DNA of 64,000 nucleotides, from positions 1 through 64,000 of the forward strand of contig JAGAOP010000021.1 of assembly GCA_017623685.1 (NCBI GenBank). The letters run 5' to 3'. Both the position numbers and the translations under genes were made by a program. Position 1 is the stretch's first letter. Each line of letters opens with the position of its first letter. The stretch is from Spirochaetaceae bacterium (lineage in GTDB: Bacteria; Spirochaetota; Spirochaetia; Treponematales; Treponemataceae). The notes beneath the pieces are model-generated. The model saw nothing but the letters and a program-made list of their open reading frames with translations. It did not search any database and was not told the DNA's origin. Shown here piece after piece: positions 18,077-26,856 of this stretch.

Positions 18077-18872
18077 AATTGCAGAAGAATCTCGTGAGTT
18101 GCTTAAAGCAAAGAGCGAACCATATAAACAAGAAATTGATAAAATTCTCGAAAAAGAAAAAAATATTCTAAATCTTATTTCCAAAGATACTTCTGGGGTT
18201 GCTTATAAACGACTTCTTTTAGCAGAAGATATGATATATATTGCTACAATTTATATGACCATTAATAATCTTTCTGTTGAATTATTATCTACCAAAAATA
18301 CCGATGCTTTGAATGAAGCAAGAAAAATATTATATAAAGCTGTTATTTATCTTGAAGAAATTGTAACAAATATTATCGACGCCCCTTTTTCTGAATATGA
18401 AGATAAATTAGCTCAAATTGCTAATATTCCTTTGGATAAAAAATATTTTATCGTTAGAAAATTAGGTTTAGCCATAAGACTTTTAATGGATGCTTATGGT
18501 GAAAATACAAAATGGAAATGGGCCTTTGTAGAATTAAACGGAAGATTTGCAGTAACTGCAAAAAATATGTTAGACATGAAGGCTGTTTCAAAAAATTATT
18601 TTGATCCACGTTCCTTAGATTATGATACAACCATTTATTTTGTCCGTATGGTTAGAAAATTAATTTCACAAGCAGCAGACCAATATCGTGATCGTTATGA
18701 ATTAGCAACCCAACGTATTGATGATATGCGGAATGCTCTTCAGTTTGTTTCTGCCCAACGTCGTTTTTGTATAAATTTGAATGAAAAAGATGAAGCCGAA
18801 GAACTTAAGAAAAAAGGCCAAGTTTGGAAGGATAAATTAGAAAACGATAGAAAAAAAGGTCGAGCAAAATAA
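18069..18872 (+). CDS. Conserved hypothetical protein downstream of recN
   Basis: A 267-residue soluble, mostly helical, charged protein that I do not recognise. It is rich in Lys and Glu at both ends (start MAKIAEESRELLKAK, end KKGRAK), with no signal peptide or membrane segment. The ATG at 18069 follows GGAGGCGAGG inside the end of recN and overlaps it by 8 bases, so the two are coupled. It may be specific to treponemes. No catalytic motif is visible. Confidence 0.72.
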   Translation: MAKIAEESRELLKAKSEPYKQEIDKILEKEKNILNLISKDTSGVAYKRLLLAEDMIYIATIYMTINNLSVELLSTKNTDALNEARKILYKAVIYLEEIVTNIIDAPFSEYEDKLAQIANIPLDKKYFIVRKLGLAIRLLMDAYGENTKWKWAFVELNGRFAVTAKNMLDMKAVSKNYFDPRSLDYDTTIYFVRMVRKLISQAADQYRDRYELATQRIDDMRNALQFVSAQRRFCINLNEKDEAEELKKKGQVWKDKLENDRKKGRAK

Positions 18873-18984
18873 TTCTTTCTCATTTCAAAAAAATACCCAC
18901 TTGATTTTTTCCCTAGTTTCATTATATTTGTTGATAGCAATTTATTTATAACTAATGATATATTTAAATTAAGCGAGGACTATT

Positions 18985-20016
18985 ATGATAGTAGTATTAA
19001 AACCTAATTCTCCACAGGAAGAGGTTCAAGGTTTTATAGATCATTTACAGGATATGGGGTTTTCTGTCCATTTTTCTCAGGGTGTTGACCACACAATTTT
19101 AGGTTTGGTTGGTGATACAAGTCGTATTCAGCCAGAAAGTCTTACGGTAAACAAAATTGTAGATAATGTTGTTCGTGTCCAAGCACCTTATAAAATGGCA
19201 AGTAGAACTTTTCATCCAGCTAATACCCTTGTAGAAGTTGGTACAAATCAAAAAAATGTTCAACCTGTTATTTTTGGTGGAAAGACTGTTCCTATAATTG
19301 CAGGTCCTTGTTCTGTTGAAAGTGAAAAACAACTTACAGATATTGCACAATGTGTAAAAAGATCTGGTGCTAAACTTTTACGTGGAGGTGCATTTAAACC
19401 TAGAACAAGTCCTTACAGTTTTCAAGGTTTAGGTGGTCAAGGAATAGAATTGCTTTTAGCTGCAAAAAAGGCAACAGGCTTACCAATTGTAACAGAACTT
19501 ATGTCCATAAATCAGCTTGAATTATTTAACGATGTTGATGTAATTCAAATTGGTGCTAGAAATATGCAAAATTTTGATTTGCTAAAGGAATTAGGTGGTT
19601 GCAAAAATACTATTCTTTTAAAAAGAGGACTGGCAAATACGGTAAAAGAGTTATTGATGTCTGCTGAATATATAATGTCTGCAGGTAACGAAAATGTAAT
19701 TCTATGTGAAAGAGGAATTCGCAGTTTTGATAATTATACACGAAATACTTTAGATTTAAGTATTGTTCCATATTTAAAAAAAGAATGTCACTTGCCTATA
19801 GTAATCGATCCAAGCCATGCTTGTGGAATGAGTTGGATGGTTCCTACCTTAGCTAAGGCTGCTGTTGCTGCTGGTGCCGACGGAATTATGGTAGAAGTTC
19901 ATAACAATCCAGAATGTGCATTATGTGACGGAGAACAATCCTTAACACCAAATCAGTTTGATGATTTAATGAAAGTGTTAAATAAATATGCTGAAATTGA
20001 AGGTCGTAACTTGTGA
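18985..20016 (+). CDS. aroF: 3-deoxy-7-phosphoheptulonate (DAHP) synthase, stand-alone
   Basis: The first step of the shikimate pathway, from PEP and erythrose 4-phosphate. The protein is 343 residues of the AroAI-beta type: an N-terminal ferredoxin-like regulatory domain (about 1-75) and the TIM barrel after it. AGPCSVES, RGGAFKPRTSPYSFQG, the RNMQNF motif, CERGIRSF and IDPSHACG are all present. The downstream tyrA overlaps it (GTGA), suggesting that this isozyme serves tyrosine synthesis. A second, fused copy lies at 39460-41421. Confidence 0.96.
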   Translation: MIVVLKPNSPQEEVQGFIDHLQDMGFSVHFSQGVDHTILGLVGDTSRIQPESLTVNKIVDNVVRVQAPYKMASRTFHPANTLVEVGTNQKNVQPVIFGGKTVPIIAGPCSVESEKQLTDIAQCVKRSGAKLLRGGAFKPRTSPYSFQGLGGQGIELLLAAKKATGLPIVTELMSINQLELFNDVDVIQIGARNMQNFDLLKELGGCKNTILLKRGLANTVKELLMSAEYIMSAGNENVILCERGIRSFDNYTRNTLDLSIVPYLKKECHLPIVIDPSHACGMSWMVPTLAKAAVAAGADGIMVEVHNNPECALCDGEQSLTPNQFDDLMKVLNKYAEIEGRNL

Positions 20017-20912
20017 GTTTAAAATTTCAACAAGCGAAGCATCTTGTTTATGGTTTTGTGGGGCTGGGTCTTATGGGAGGCTCTTTTGCTAAGGCCATTA
20101 GACAAAATATATTAAATGCCTGTGATGCTACAGGGGATATTATTGCTTGCGATAAACAATATTCTACATTACAACAATCTAAAGCAGATGGAATTATTTC
20201 TAAGGGTTATCTTCCAGAAAATGTAAAAGAAATGTTAGATTGTTGTCATGTGGTTTTTGTTTGTTTATATCCACATGCAACATTACAGTTTATTCAAGAA
20301 AATAAAGATTATTTTAAAGAAAATTCTTTAATTACAGATATTTCGGGTGTTAAATCTGAAATTGCATCTGCTTTACCATTCTGTTTACGAGAAGATGTGG
20401 ATTTTATTTTAGGACATCCCATGGCTGGAAGTGAAAAAGAAGGTTATTCTAATTCTACAGATTCAGTATTTAATAAGCGAAATTATATTTTAATGCCTCA
20501 CGAAAAAAATAAAGCTGAAAATTTGGTGTTCTTTAAAAATTTAATTACAGCTATTGGATTCAAACGAATTATAGAAACAGATGCAATTCTTCATGACCAT
20601 AAAATTGCATTTACTTCTCAATTATGTCATGTTTTAGCAGCCACTTTAGTTGATAGTGCAGAAGACACTGAAATTACAGCCTTTGGTGGTGGTAGTTTTG
20701 AAGATTTAACACGTATTGCAATGATAAACGCTCCTTTATGGACAGAACTTTTTTTAGCAAATAAAAAAGAGTTATTGTATCACATTGACAGTTTTGAAAA
20801 ATCCCTTACAGTATTTCGCGAACTTTTAAAAAAAGAAAATAAAGATGGTATTTGTTCTTTTTTAGAATTAGTAAGAGAAAAGCGAATTGCAATGTCTAGG
20901 GTCGAATCTTAA
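20013..20912 (+). CDS. tyrA: Prephenate dehydrogenase
   Basis: It oxidatively decarboxylates prephenate to 4-hydroxyphenylpyruvate for tyrosine. The protein is 299 residues. The Rossmann motif GFVGLGLMGGS is at 14-24, LITDISGVK near 108, GHPMAGSE near 133 with the catalytic His, and an all-helical C-terminal dimer domain follows. It starts with GTG at 20013 over the aroF stop. I see no ACT domain, so feedback may act at the upstream DAHP synthase. Confidence 0.94.
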   Translation: MSLKFQQAKHLVYGFVGLGLMGGSFAKAIRQNILNACDATGDIIACDKQYSTLQQSKADGIISKGYLPENVKEMLDCCHVVFVCLYPHATLQFIQENKDYFKENSLITDISGVKSEIASALPFCLREDVDFILGHPMAGSEKEGYSNSTDSVFNKRNYILMPHEKNKAENLVFFKNLITAIGFKRIIETDAILHDHKIAFTSQLCHVLAATLVDSAEDTEITAFGGGSFEDLTRIAMINAPLWTELFLANKKELLYHIDSFEKSLTVFRELLKKENKDGICSFLELVREKRIAMSRVES

Positions 20913-21039
20913 TAAAAGTATTATAATATTAGAATTTTTTTTTAATATATTTTTTTTTCTATTTTTTAATACACTAAATTGTTTTATCAAAAATTGCAAA
21001 CTTGTTTTATTTTTGATAAAATTATTTCTAGGTTATAAT

Positions 21040-22458
21040 ATGCTTGATGAACAAACTGCCAAAATTATAGATAGAGTATCATCATATACAGGAATTCAAG
21101 TTCCTGCAGTTCTTGCTGATTATGTTTCAACCTATATTGCAAAACATGCCTCTTTAGCATCTTTATCTCTAGAAGAATATTGTGAATTATTAATTCCAGG
21201 AACACCTCATTTTGATAATTTAATTGTGGAAGTAACAATAAATGAAACCTATTTTTTTCGTGAAGAGCAACAATTTGAATTTTTGAAAAATTTCTTTTTT
21301 CCAAAGTTTTATGGTAAAAAAATGGTTATATGGAGTGGGGCTTGTTCTTCAGGAGAGGAACCCGTTTCCCTTTGTGCTTTAGCCACATCTTGTGGAGTTT
21401 ATCCAGTTGTATATGCTTCAGATATTGATCAAGGAAGATTAAAATATTTTAAAAATGGAATTTATTCTAGAGCTTCTTTTAGAAAAGAAGGTAAAAAATA
21501 TTGGTCAATTTTAGAGTCGACTAAATGTGGTGATTTTACCGAAAAAAGTTTTATTTTATCAAAACATATTTTTGATAAAATAAATATTCATTTTTATAAT
21601 TTAAACGGGGATTTGCCTTGCCCTGTTCCACCATCTGTAAATTTGATTTTTTTACGTAATGTATTTATTTATTTTAATAAAGAAAGTCGAAAAAAAATTT
21701 TAACAAAATTATCCAAAGTTCTTGCACCAAACGGATTGATTTTTCTTGCCTCTAGTGAAATTGGTTCAATAACTGAAGATTTGCTTCCAGAAGATATACA
21801 TAAGGTAAATTATGAATCTATATATTTTTTATCTAAAAAATCAAATCCCGATTTTGTAGTAGACACCCATTTATTACAAGAAAAGATTAAGTTAGAAAAA
21901 ACAGAACCTGTAAAGAAAATACCCAAACTTAGTTCATATCCAAAAATACTAACAAAAAAACAAAATAAAAAAAATAATGAACTTAATATTGTTTCAAAAA
22001 ATCTAATTGAAAATAAACTTGACTTTTTTTCAAAAAAAGATGATAAGCCTTTTTCAGAAAATACAGAAATAATTTTCAAAAAAATAAAATCATTGTTAGG
22101 AGAAAAAAAACCAGAAGATGCAAGAGATGTTATTCGAAACAATTACCCAGAGAATGAAAATTCACTATATAAAGATTTTTTCTCTGCCTATATCGAAGGC
22201 AAAGTTGGAAACTTTTATGTAGCAGAAAAATACTTTATGCAAATTGCAAAAGATCATCCTGATTTTTGGCCTGCAATTTTCTTTTATGCAGTTTTATTAA
22301 AAGAATTCAGTAGAGATGAAGAAGCAAAGGTCTTGTTTACTCGATGTGCTACTTTAATTGACACTTATGAAAAATCAGGCTCTTCTCATTTAGATTTTAT
22401 TGCGGATAATTTATCTGTTGCATATTTATATATTATGTGCTTAAAATTTTCCAATTAG
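21040..22458 (+). CDS. cheR: Chemotaxis methyltransferase CheR with TPR-like tail
   Basis: It methylates glutamates of chemoreceptors using SAM. The protein is 472 residues from the ATG at 21040 (AGG 8 bases before). The N-terminal helical domain leads into NETYFFREEQQFEFL near 68-82, then the SAM site SGACSSGEEPVS at 99-110 and the NVFIYFN motif near 215. Residues after about 285 form a Lys-rich low-complexity linker, then a TPR-like helical region. Such tails in CheR proteins mediate protein contacts. The upstream 51 in-frame codons are extremely hydrophobic AT-rich sequence and are rejected. Confidence 0.92.
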   Translation: MLDEQTAKIIDRVSSYTGIQVPAVLADYVSTYIAKHASLASLSLEEYCELLIPGTPHFDNLIVEVTINETYFFREEQQFEFLKNFFFPKFYGKKMVIWSGACSSGEEPVSLCALATSCGVYPVVYASDIDQGRLKYFKNGIYSRASFRKEGKKYWSILESTKCGDFTEKSFILSKHIFDKINIHFYNLNGDLPCPVPPSVNLIFLRNVFIYFNKESRKKILTKLSKVLAPNGLIFLASSEIGSITEDLLPEDIHKVNYESIYFLSKKSNPDFVVDTHLLQEKIKLEKTEPVKKIPKLSSYPKILTKKQNKKNNELNIVSKNLIENKLDFFSKKDDKPFSENTEIIFKKIKSLLGEKKPEDARDVIRNNYPENENSLYKDFFSAYIEGKVGNFYVAEKYFMQIAKDHPDFWPAIFFYAVLLKEFSRDEEAKVLFTRCATLIDTYEKSGSSHLDFIADNLSVAYLYIMCLKFSN

Positions 22459-23032
22459 CTATTTTATTTTGCTTTTTTCCAAAGACTATATTTTAGGTAT
22501 AAATAATTATTTTCTGAGTCTAATTTGTTTTTTCTGGCAAAAAGTAAATTTGCAAGAAGTTATTAATAAACCAAATCTTTTTTATATATAAATTATTCTG
22601 TAAGGGTAGAAGTTTAACTATATAAAAATAATATGATTTTCAACAAAATTAAATTTTAATATTTTAGCTTATTTTATCTAAATCAAATGAAATGCTCGAT
22701 TTTTATTTTAACTCCTAAATATTATAATGTAGCTAGGGTAATTTTAAGATAACCTAAAAGTGAGAAAGATTCTTTTAGAATTTTTTCTTTGCCAATAGAA
22801 TTTCCATTTTTGTAAAACGGATTTTTTTGTGGGAGTTTTTTTTGATTTTGAATAAATTATTTCTGTTTACTTTTTCCTTTCAGATATTGAAGAATATGTA
22901 AGTTCAAGAATATTTATAAACAGGTAAAATAAATTCTTAAGCCCATTAAAATTTTTGGCTTATTGATTTTTGCTTTACCTATTTTTGTTTTTCCGTTATA
23001 CTGTTACATATTATTTTATGTAGGATTTTTTT
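22459..23032 (+). other. 574-base gap between cheR and ndk with no recognisable gene
   Basis: Very AT-rich sequence. I find no credible reading frame on either strand, no tRNA fold and no strong GC hairpin. A weak stem AAGCC/GGCTT lies around 22938-22962. The only usable signal is the ndk promoter at 22974-23002. Confidence 0.6.
22974..23002 (+). promoter_or_regulatory. Likely promoter of ndk
   Basis: TATACT at 22997-23002 is preceded, 17 bases up, by TTTACC (22974-22979), a modest -35. The ribosome site TAGGA follows before the ATG at 23033. Confidence 0.5.
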
Positions 23033-23476
23033 ATGGAAAGATGTTTTACGTTATTAAAGCCCGGTGTGTTAAATCGTCGTCTTGTGGGCGAAGTTATTTC
23101 TCGTATTGAAAAAAAGGGGCTTCAACTTATCGGTATGAAAATGATGAATGTATCTGAAGAGTTGGCTGCTCAGCATTATCAAGAACATCACGGAAAACCT
23201 TTTTATCAAGATCTTGTTGATTATATTACATCAGGTCCTGTTGTTGCTATGGTTTGGCAAGGAGATGATTGTGTTTCCTTAATTAGAAAATTGACAGGAG
23301 CTACAAAGCCTGAGGAAGCTTTACCCGGTACAATTCGTGGGGATTTTTGTTCTCATACTCAGAGAAATATAATTCACGCTTCTGATTCTGCAGCTAATGG
23401 TGAAAGAGAAACTTCTCTGTACTTTAAAGAAGAAGAGTTATGCATTTGGACAGATGAGTCTGTTTGTTGGTATTAA
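23033..23476 (+). CDS. ndk: Nucleoside-diphosphate kinase
   Basis: It transfers the gamma phosphate from ATP to other (d)NDPs through a phosphohistidine. The protein is 147 residues. FTLLKPGVLNRRLVG contains the conserved lysine near residue 9, PGTIRGDF is at 98-105, and RNIIHASDS carries the active H115. The family Ser and Glu of the SAEREI stretch are kept as NGERETSLYF. It appears monocistronic. Confidence 0.97.
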   Translation: MERCFTLLKPGVLNRRLVGEVISRIEKKGLQLIGMKMMNVSEELAAQHYQEHHGKPFYQDLVDYITSGPVVAMVWQGDDCVSLIRKLTGATKPEEALPGTIRGDFCSHTQRNIIHASDSAANGERETSLYFKEEELCIWTDESVCWY

Positions 23477-23514
23477 GCAATCATTTTATATCATGTTTCT
23501 AGGAGGTGGAATAG

Positions 23515-24564
23515 ATGAGCAGTAAAACAGTAGGTGTTATTGGTGCTGGTGCTTGGGGAACAGGTTTAGCACAGGCATTAGCCAGAGGTGGACATAAAGT
23601 TGTTATGTGGGCTATGGAACAGGATGTTGTGGATGGAATCAATAATAAACATGAAAACACTCGGTTTTTACCTGAATATATCTTATCTGATAATATTACT
23701 GCTTCATTAGATATAAAAGAAGTTGCTACAAACAAAGAATTTCTAATTCTAGCAAGTCCTTCTTTATTTCTTGCTTCCACAGTAAAAAAAATATTGGATG
23801 TTCCATCTATTGCTGATGGTTCAACATGTATTGGCGTGTTAACAAAGGGCTTTGTTCCTTCAGATTCTGGCCCAAAATTGATTTTAGAAACCTTGGAATC
23901 TGTGTTACCTCGAGTATATAAAAAAAGCTTAGTTTATATTGCAGGTCCAAGTCACGCAGAAGAAGTTGCCATGGGTAAATTAACCGGATTGATTGCTGCT
24001 AGCGAAAACCCTAAAAATGCAATACGTTTTAGAGAACTTTTAAATGTAAAAGGTCTTATGGTTTATTCTAGTCTTGATGTAATTGGGGTTCAAATTTGTG
24101 CTGCAGCAAAGAATGTTGTAGCTGTAGCTTTTGGAATCCTTGATGCAGTGTCAGAAACCTCCGATGATTTTGGAGATAATGCTAAGTCTCTTTTGTTTGC
24201 AGCAGGATTAAACGAAATTCAAACACTTGGTTTTGCAATGGGCGCTACTCATGCAGAAACTTTTGCTTCTTTATCTGGTGTTGGAGATTTAGATGTAACC
24301 TGTCGTAGCCAGTATGGTAGAAATCGCAGGTTTGGACAAGATATTGTAAAAACTAATTTGTTAGATAAATTTAACGATTTAGATGATTTAATTTCAAGAA
24401 TTAATGAAGTTGGCTATTTACCCGAAGGAGCTGTTGCATGTAAATATGTTCACGAAATAACTGAGCATCATGGTATAAAACTTACAATATGCAATAGTTT
24501 GTATCGGTTATTAAATAAAGAATTTTCCTTGGATGATATTTTAAAAGGCTTAATTCCTAATTAA
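23515..24564 (+). CDS. gpsA: Glycerol-3-phosphate dehydrogenase [NAD(P)+]
   Basis: It reduces dihydroxyacetone phosphate to sn-glycerol 3-phosphate for phospholipids. The protein is 349 residues. The nucleotide-binding motif GAGAWGTGLA is at 10-19, GPSHAEEVA and the catalytic lysine in AAKNVVAVA follow, and GDLDVTC is present. AGGAGGTGG lies before the ATG. It is followed 21 bases later by argJ. Confidence 0.97.
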   Translation: MSSKTVGVIGAGAWGTGLAQALARGGHKVVMWAMEQDVVDGINNKHENTRFLPEYILSDNITASLDIKEVATNKEFLILASPSLFLASTVKKILDVPSIADGSTCIGVLTKGFVPSDSGPKLILETLESVLPRVYKKSLVYIAGPSHAEEVAMGKLTGLIAASENPKNAIRFRELLNVKGLMVYSSLDVIGVQICAAAKNVVAVAFGILDAVSETSDDFGDNAKSLLFAAGLNEIQTLGFAMGATHAETFASLSGVGDLDVTCRSQYGRNRRFGQDIVKTNLLDKFNDLDDLISRINEVGYLPEGAVACKYVHEITEHHGIKLTICNSLYRLLNKEFSLDDILKGLIPN

Positions 24565-24585
24565 ACCTAAAAATTGGAGTTTATA

Positions 24586-25803
24586 ATGAAATTTATAGAA
24601 GGTGGAGTTGTTGCTGCAGAAGGATTTTTAGCAAGTGGTTTACTTTCAGGTATAAAAGAAGGAAGAACTAAAGTCGATACTGCATTAATTTATTCAGAAA
24701 AAAAATGTACAGCAGCAGGCGTTTTTACAACAAATAAAGTAAAAGCGGAATGTGTAAAACTAAATATTGTAAATGTTAAAAATGGTTCAGCTCAAGCAAT
24801 AATTGTAAATTCAGGAAATGCAAATGCCTGTACTGGGGCCCAGGGATATCAAGTGGCTCAAAGAATGGGAAAGGCTGTTGGCTCCGAATTAAATTTAAAA
24901 CCTGAAGAAGTTTTTGTTTGTTCCACAGGAGTAATTGGTCAGCAATTACCAGTTGAAAAAATCGAAGCAAAGGTTTCCGACTTAGTTAAGGGACTTTCTA
25001 AACAGGGAAATATTGAAGCCCGTGAAGCTATAATGACTACAGATACAAGATACAAAGAATGTGCAGTAGAGTTTCAAGTAGGTGGTAAAACTTGTAAAAT
25101 GGGAACAATGGCAAAAGGTTCTGGAATGATTCATATTAATATGGGTACAATGTTAGGTTTTATCACTACAGACTGTGCTATTTCTGCTAATATGTTGGAC
25201 AAAGCCTTAAGATCTAGTGTTGCAGGTACTTATAATTGTGTTTCTATAGATGGAGATATGAGTACAAACGATACTTTACTTATTTTAGCAAATGGGATGG
25301 CAGGTAACCCTGAAATTACACAAGAAGATAGTGACTACGAAAGTTTTTTATCTGCATTAAATGAAATAAATACAATTATGGCTAAGCGAATTGCGGCAGA
25401 CGGAGAAGGGGCAGAGCATCTTATTGAGTGTTGTGTTACTGGAGCTAAATCTGTTGAAGATGCAAGAATCTTAGCAAAGTCTGTAATACGATCTAATTTA
25501 GTAAAAGCTGCTTTTTTTGGAAAAGATGCAAATTGGGGTAGAATCCTTTGCGCTATGGGTTATTCCGGTGGAGATTTTTCTCCAGATAAGGTTGATGTTA
25601 GCTTTGAAAGCAAAAACGGGTCTGTTCAAGTTTGTAAAGATGGTATGGATTTAGCTTTTGACGAAGATTTAGCAACTTCAATTCTTTCTGCAGAAAAAAC
25701 TACTATTTTAGTTCAGCTACAAGATGGCCACTCTGAAGGAAGGGCATGGGGTTGCGATTTAACCTATGATTACGTAAAAATTAACGGGGATTACAGAACC
25801 TAA
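24586..25803 (+). CDS. argJ: Bifunctional glutamate N-acetyltransferase / ornithine acetyltransferase
   Basis: It recycles the acetyl group in arginine synthesis, from N-acetylornithine to glutamate. The protein is 405 residues. ArgJ cleaves itself before a conserved threonine; the site here is MIHINMGTMLGF with T188 as nucleophile, where most ArgJ proteins have an A-T rather than a G-T junction. The NSGNANACTG motif near 75-84 and the C-terminal KAAFFGKDANWGR motif are kept. The ATG at 24586 has TTGGAG six bases upstream, which decides against the TTG at 24574. Whether it also acetylates glutamate from acetyl-CoA cannot be read from sequence. Confidence 0.96.
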   Translation: MKFIEGGVVAAEGFLASGLLSGIKEGRTKVDTALIYSEKKCTAAGVFTTNKVKAECVKLNIVNVKNGSAQAIIVNSGNANACTGAQGYQVAQRMGKAVGSELNLKPEEVFVCSTGVIGQQLPVEKIEAKVSDLVKGLSKQGNIEAREAIMTTDTRYKECAVEFQVGGKTCKMGTMAKGSGMIHINMGTMLGFITTDCAISANMLDKALRSSVAGTYNCVSIDGDMSTNDTLLILANGMAGNPEITQEDSDYESFLSALNEINTIMAKRIAADGEGAEHLIECCVTGAKSVEDARILAKSVIRSNLVKAAFFGKDANWGRILCAMGYSGGDFSPDKVDVSFESKNGSVQVCKDGMDLAFDEDLATSILSAEKTTILVQLQDGHSEGRAWGCDLTYDYVKINGDYRT

Positions 25804-25849
25804 AAGAGTTAATACTGTAAATATTTTTTAGTAATTTAGAAGGATAACA

Positions 25850-26716
25850 ATGAATATAAATAATGCAGACTGGGCAGAGGTTTTGGTACAGGCTTTGCCT
25901 TATTTTAAACAATTTGTTGGCAAAGTTGTTGTAGTTAAATATGGTGGAAACGCTATGCTTAATGAAGATCTAAAAGCTGCAGTAATGCAAGACATAGTTT
26001 TATTGAATACTATTGGTATACATGTTGTTTTAGTTCATGGTGGTGGTCCTGAAATAAATCATATGTTAGAAAAAGTAGGAAAAGAATCTAAATTTGTAAA
26101 TGGATTACGCTACACTGACGCTGAAACAATGGAAATTGTTCAAATGGTTCTAACAGGTAAGTTAAACAAAGATATTGTTGGTATTTTATTGCAAAGTGGT
26201 GGAAAAGCTGTGGGACTTAGTGGTGTTGATTCTGGTCTGCTTAGAGCAAAAAAAATAGATTCTAATGGACAGGATTTAGGTTTTGTTGGAGAAGTTACAG
26301 AAGTTCATCCTGATATAGTTCTTTCTCTATTAGAACAAGGATTTATTCCTGTTATTTCTACAGTTGCTTTAGGTGAACAAGGGGATGAAAGTCGCTACAA
26401 TATAAATGCAGATACAGCAGCTGCTAAAATTGCAGTGGCATTAAAAGCTGAAAAATTTGTGCAATTAACTAACGTCCCTGGAGTTCTTCGTAATTTAGAT
26501 GATCCCTCTACCTTAATTAAAAGAATTGCACGGGATGCAATTCCTTCTTTGATTGCTACAGGCGTAATTTCTTCTGGAATGATTCCAAAGATTGAATGTT
26601 GCTTTGAAGCTTTAAAAGGTGGCGTTCCACGTACTCATATCATTGATGGAAGAGTTCCTCATTCTTTGTTGTTAGAAATGTTTAGCGACAGAGGTGTTGG
26701 AACAATGATACTTTAA
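25850..26716 (+). CDS. argB: N-acetylglutamate kinase
   Basis: The second step of arginine synthesis, phosphorylating N-acetylglutamate. The protein is 288 residues. KYGGNAM is at 30-36, [11 protein letters not shown] near 63-73, and the NINADTAA motif near 185. The C-terminal [20 protein letters not shown] stretch is standard. The N-terminal helix before the core (residues 1-22) is the type seen in arginine-inhibited hexameric enzymes, so feedback is possible. argJ and argB are adjacent, while argG and argD lie elsewhere in the window. Confidence 0.97.
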   Translation: MNINNADWAEVLVQALPYFKQFVGKVVVVKYGGNAMLNEDLKAAVMQDIVLLNTIGIHVVLVHGGGPEINHMLEKVGKESKFVNGLRYTDAETMEIVQMVLTGKLNKDIVGILLQSGGKAVGLSGVDSGLLRAKKIDSNGQDLGFVGEVTEVHPDIVLSLLEQGFIPVISTVALGEQGDESRYNINADTAAAKIAVALKAEKFVQLTNVPGVLRNLDDPSTLIKRIARDAIPSLIATGVISSGMIPKIECCFEALKGGVPRTHIIDGRVPHSLLLEMFSDRGVGTMIL

Positions 26717-26790
26717 GCCGCTATATTTTTTTATTTTAGTTACATCATTTTTTAGCTAGCAAAATGCTACAGATCAAATTGTAGCTTGGG

Positions 26791-26819
26791 TTGTCAAAGT
26801 GAATGTTTCTTTGTATAAT
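26791..26819 (+). promoter_or_regulatory. Sigma70 promoter of the NCS2 permease gene
   Basis: TTGTCA (26791-26796) and TATAAT (26814-26819) are 17 bases apart. A small inverted repeat, GCTACA/TGTAGC (26766-26785), lies just upstream and could be an operator or an end hairpin of argB; it lacks a T tract. Confidence 0.75.
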
Positions 26820-26856
26820 AAACAATCTTTTTTATTGAACCTGAGGAGGGTCAAAA

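Noticed and set aside
20887-21039. Upstream extension of cheR giving a hydrophobic N-terminus
   Set aside because: The 51 codons are AT-rich noise (mostly Phe, Ile, Leu, Asn) overlapping tyrA; CheR begins at 21040 with AGG upstream.
22459-23032. Small RNA or decayed gene in the long gap before ndk
   Set aside because: No stable GC stem, no consistent reading frame and no homology I can recognise; only a promoter near its end.
26717-26856. Purine riboswitch upstream of the NCS2 permease
   Set aside because: The conserved purine-aptamer core and three-way stem are not visible; the leader after the promoter is too short for an aptamer.
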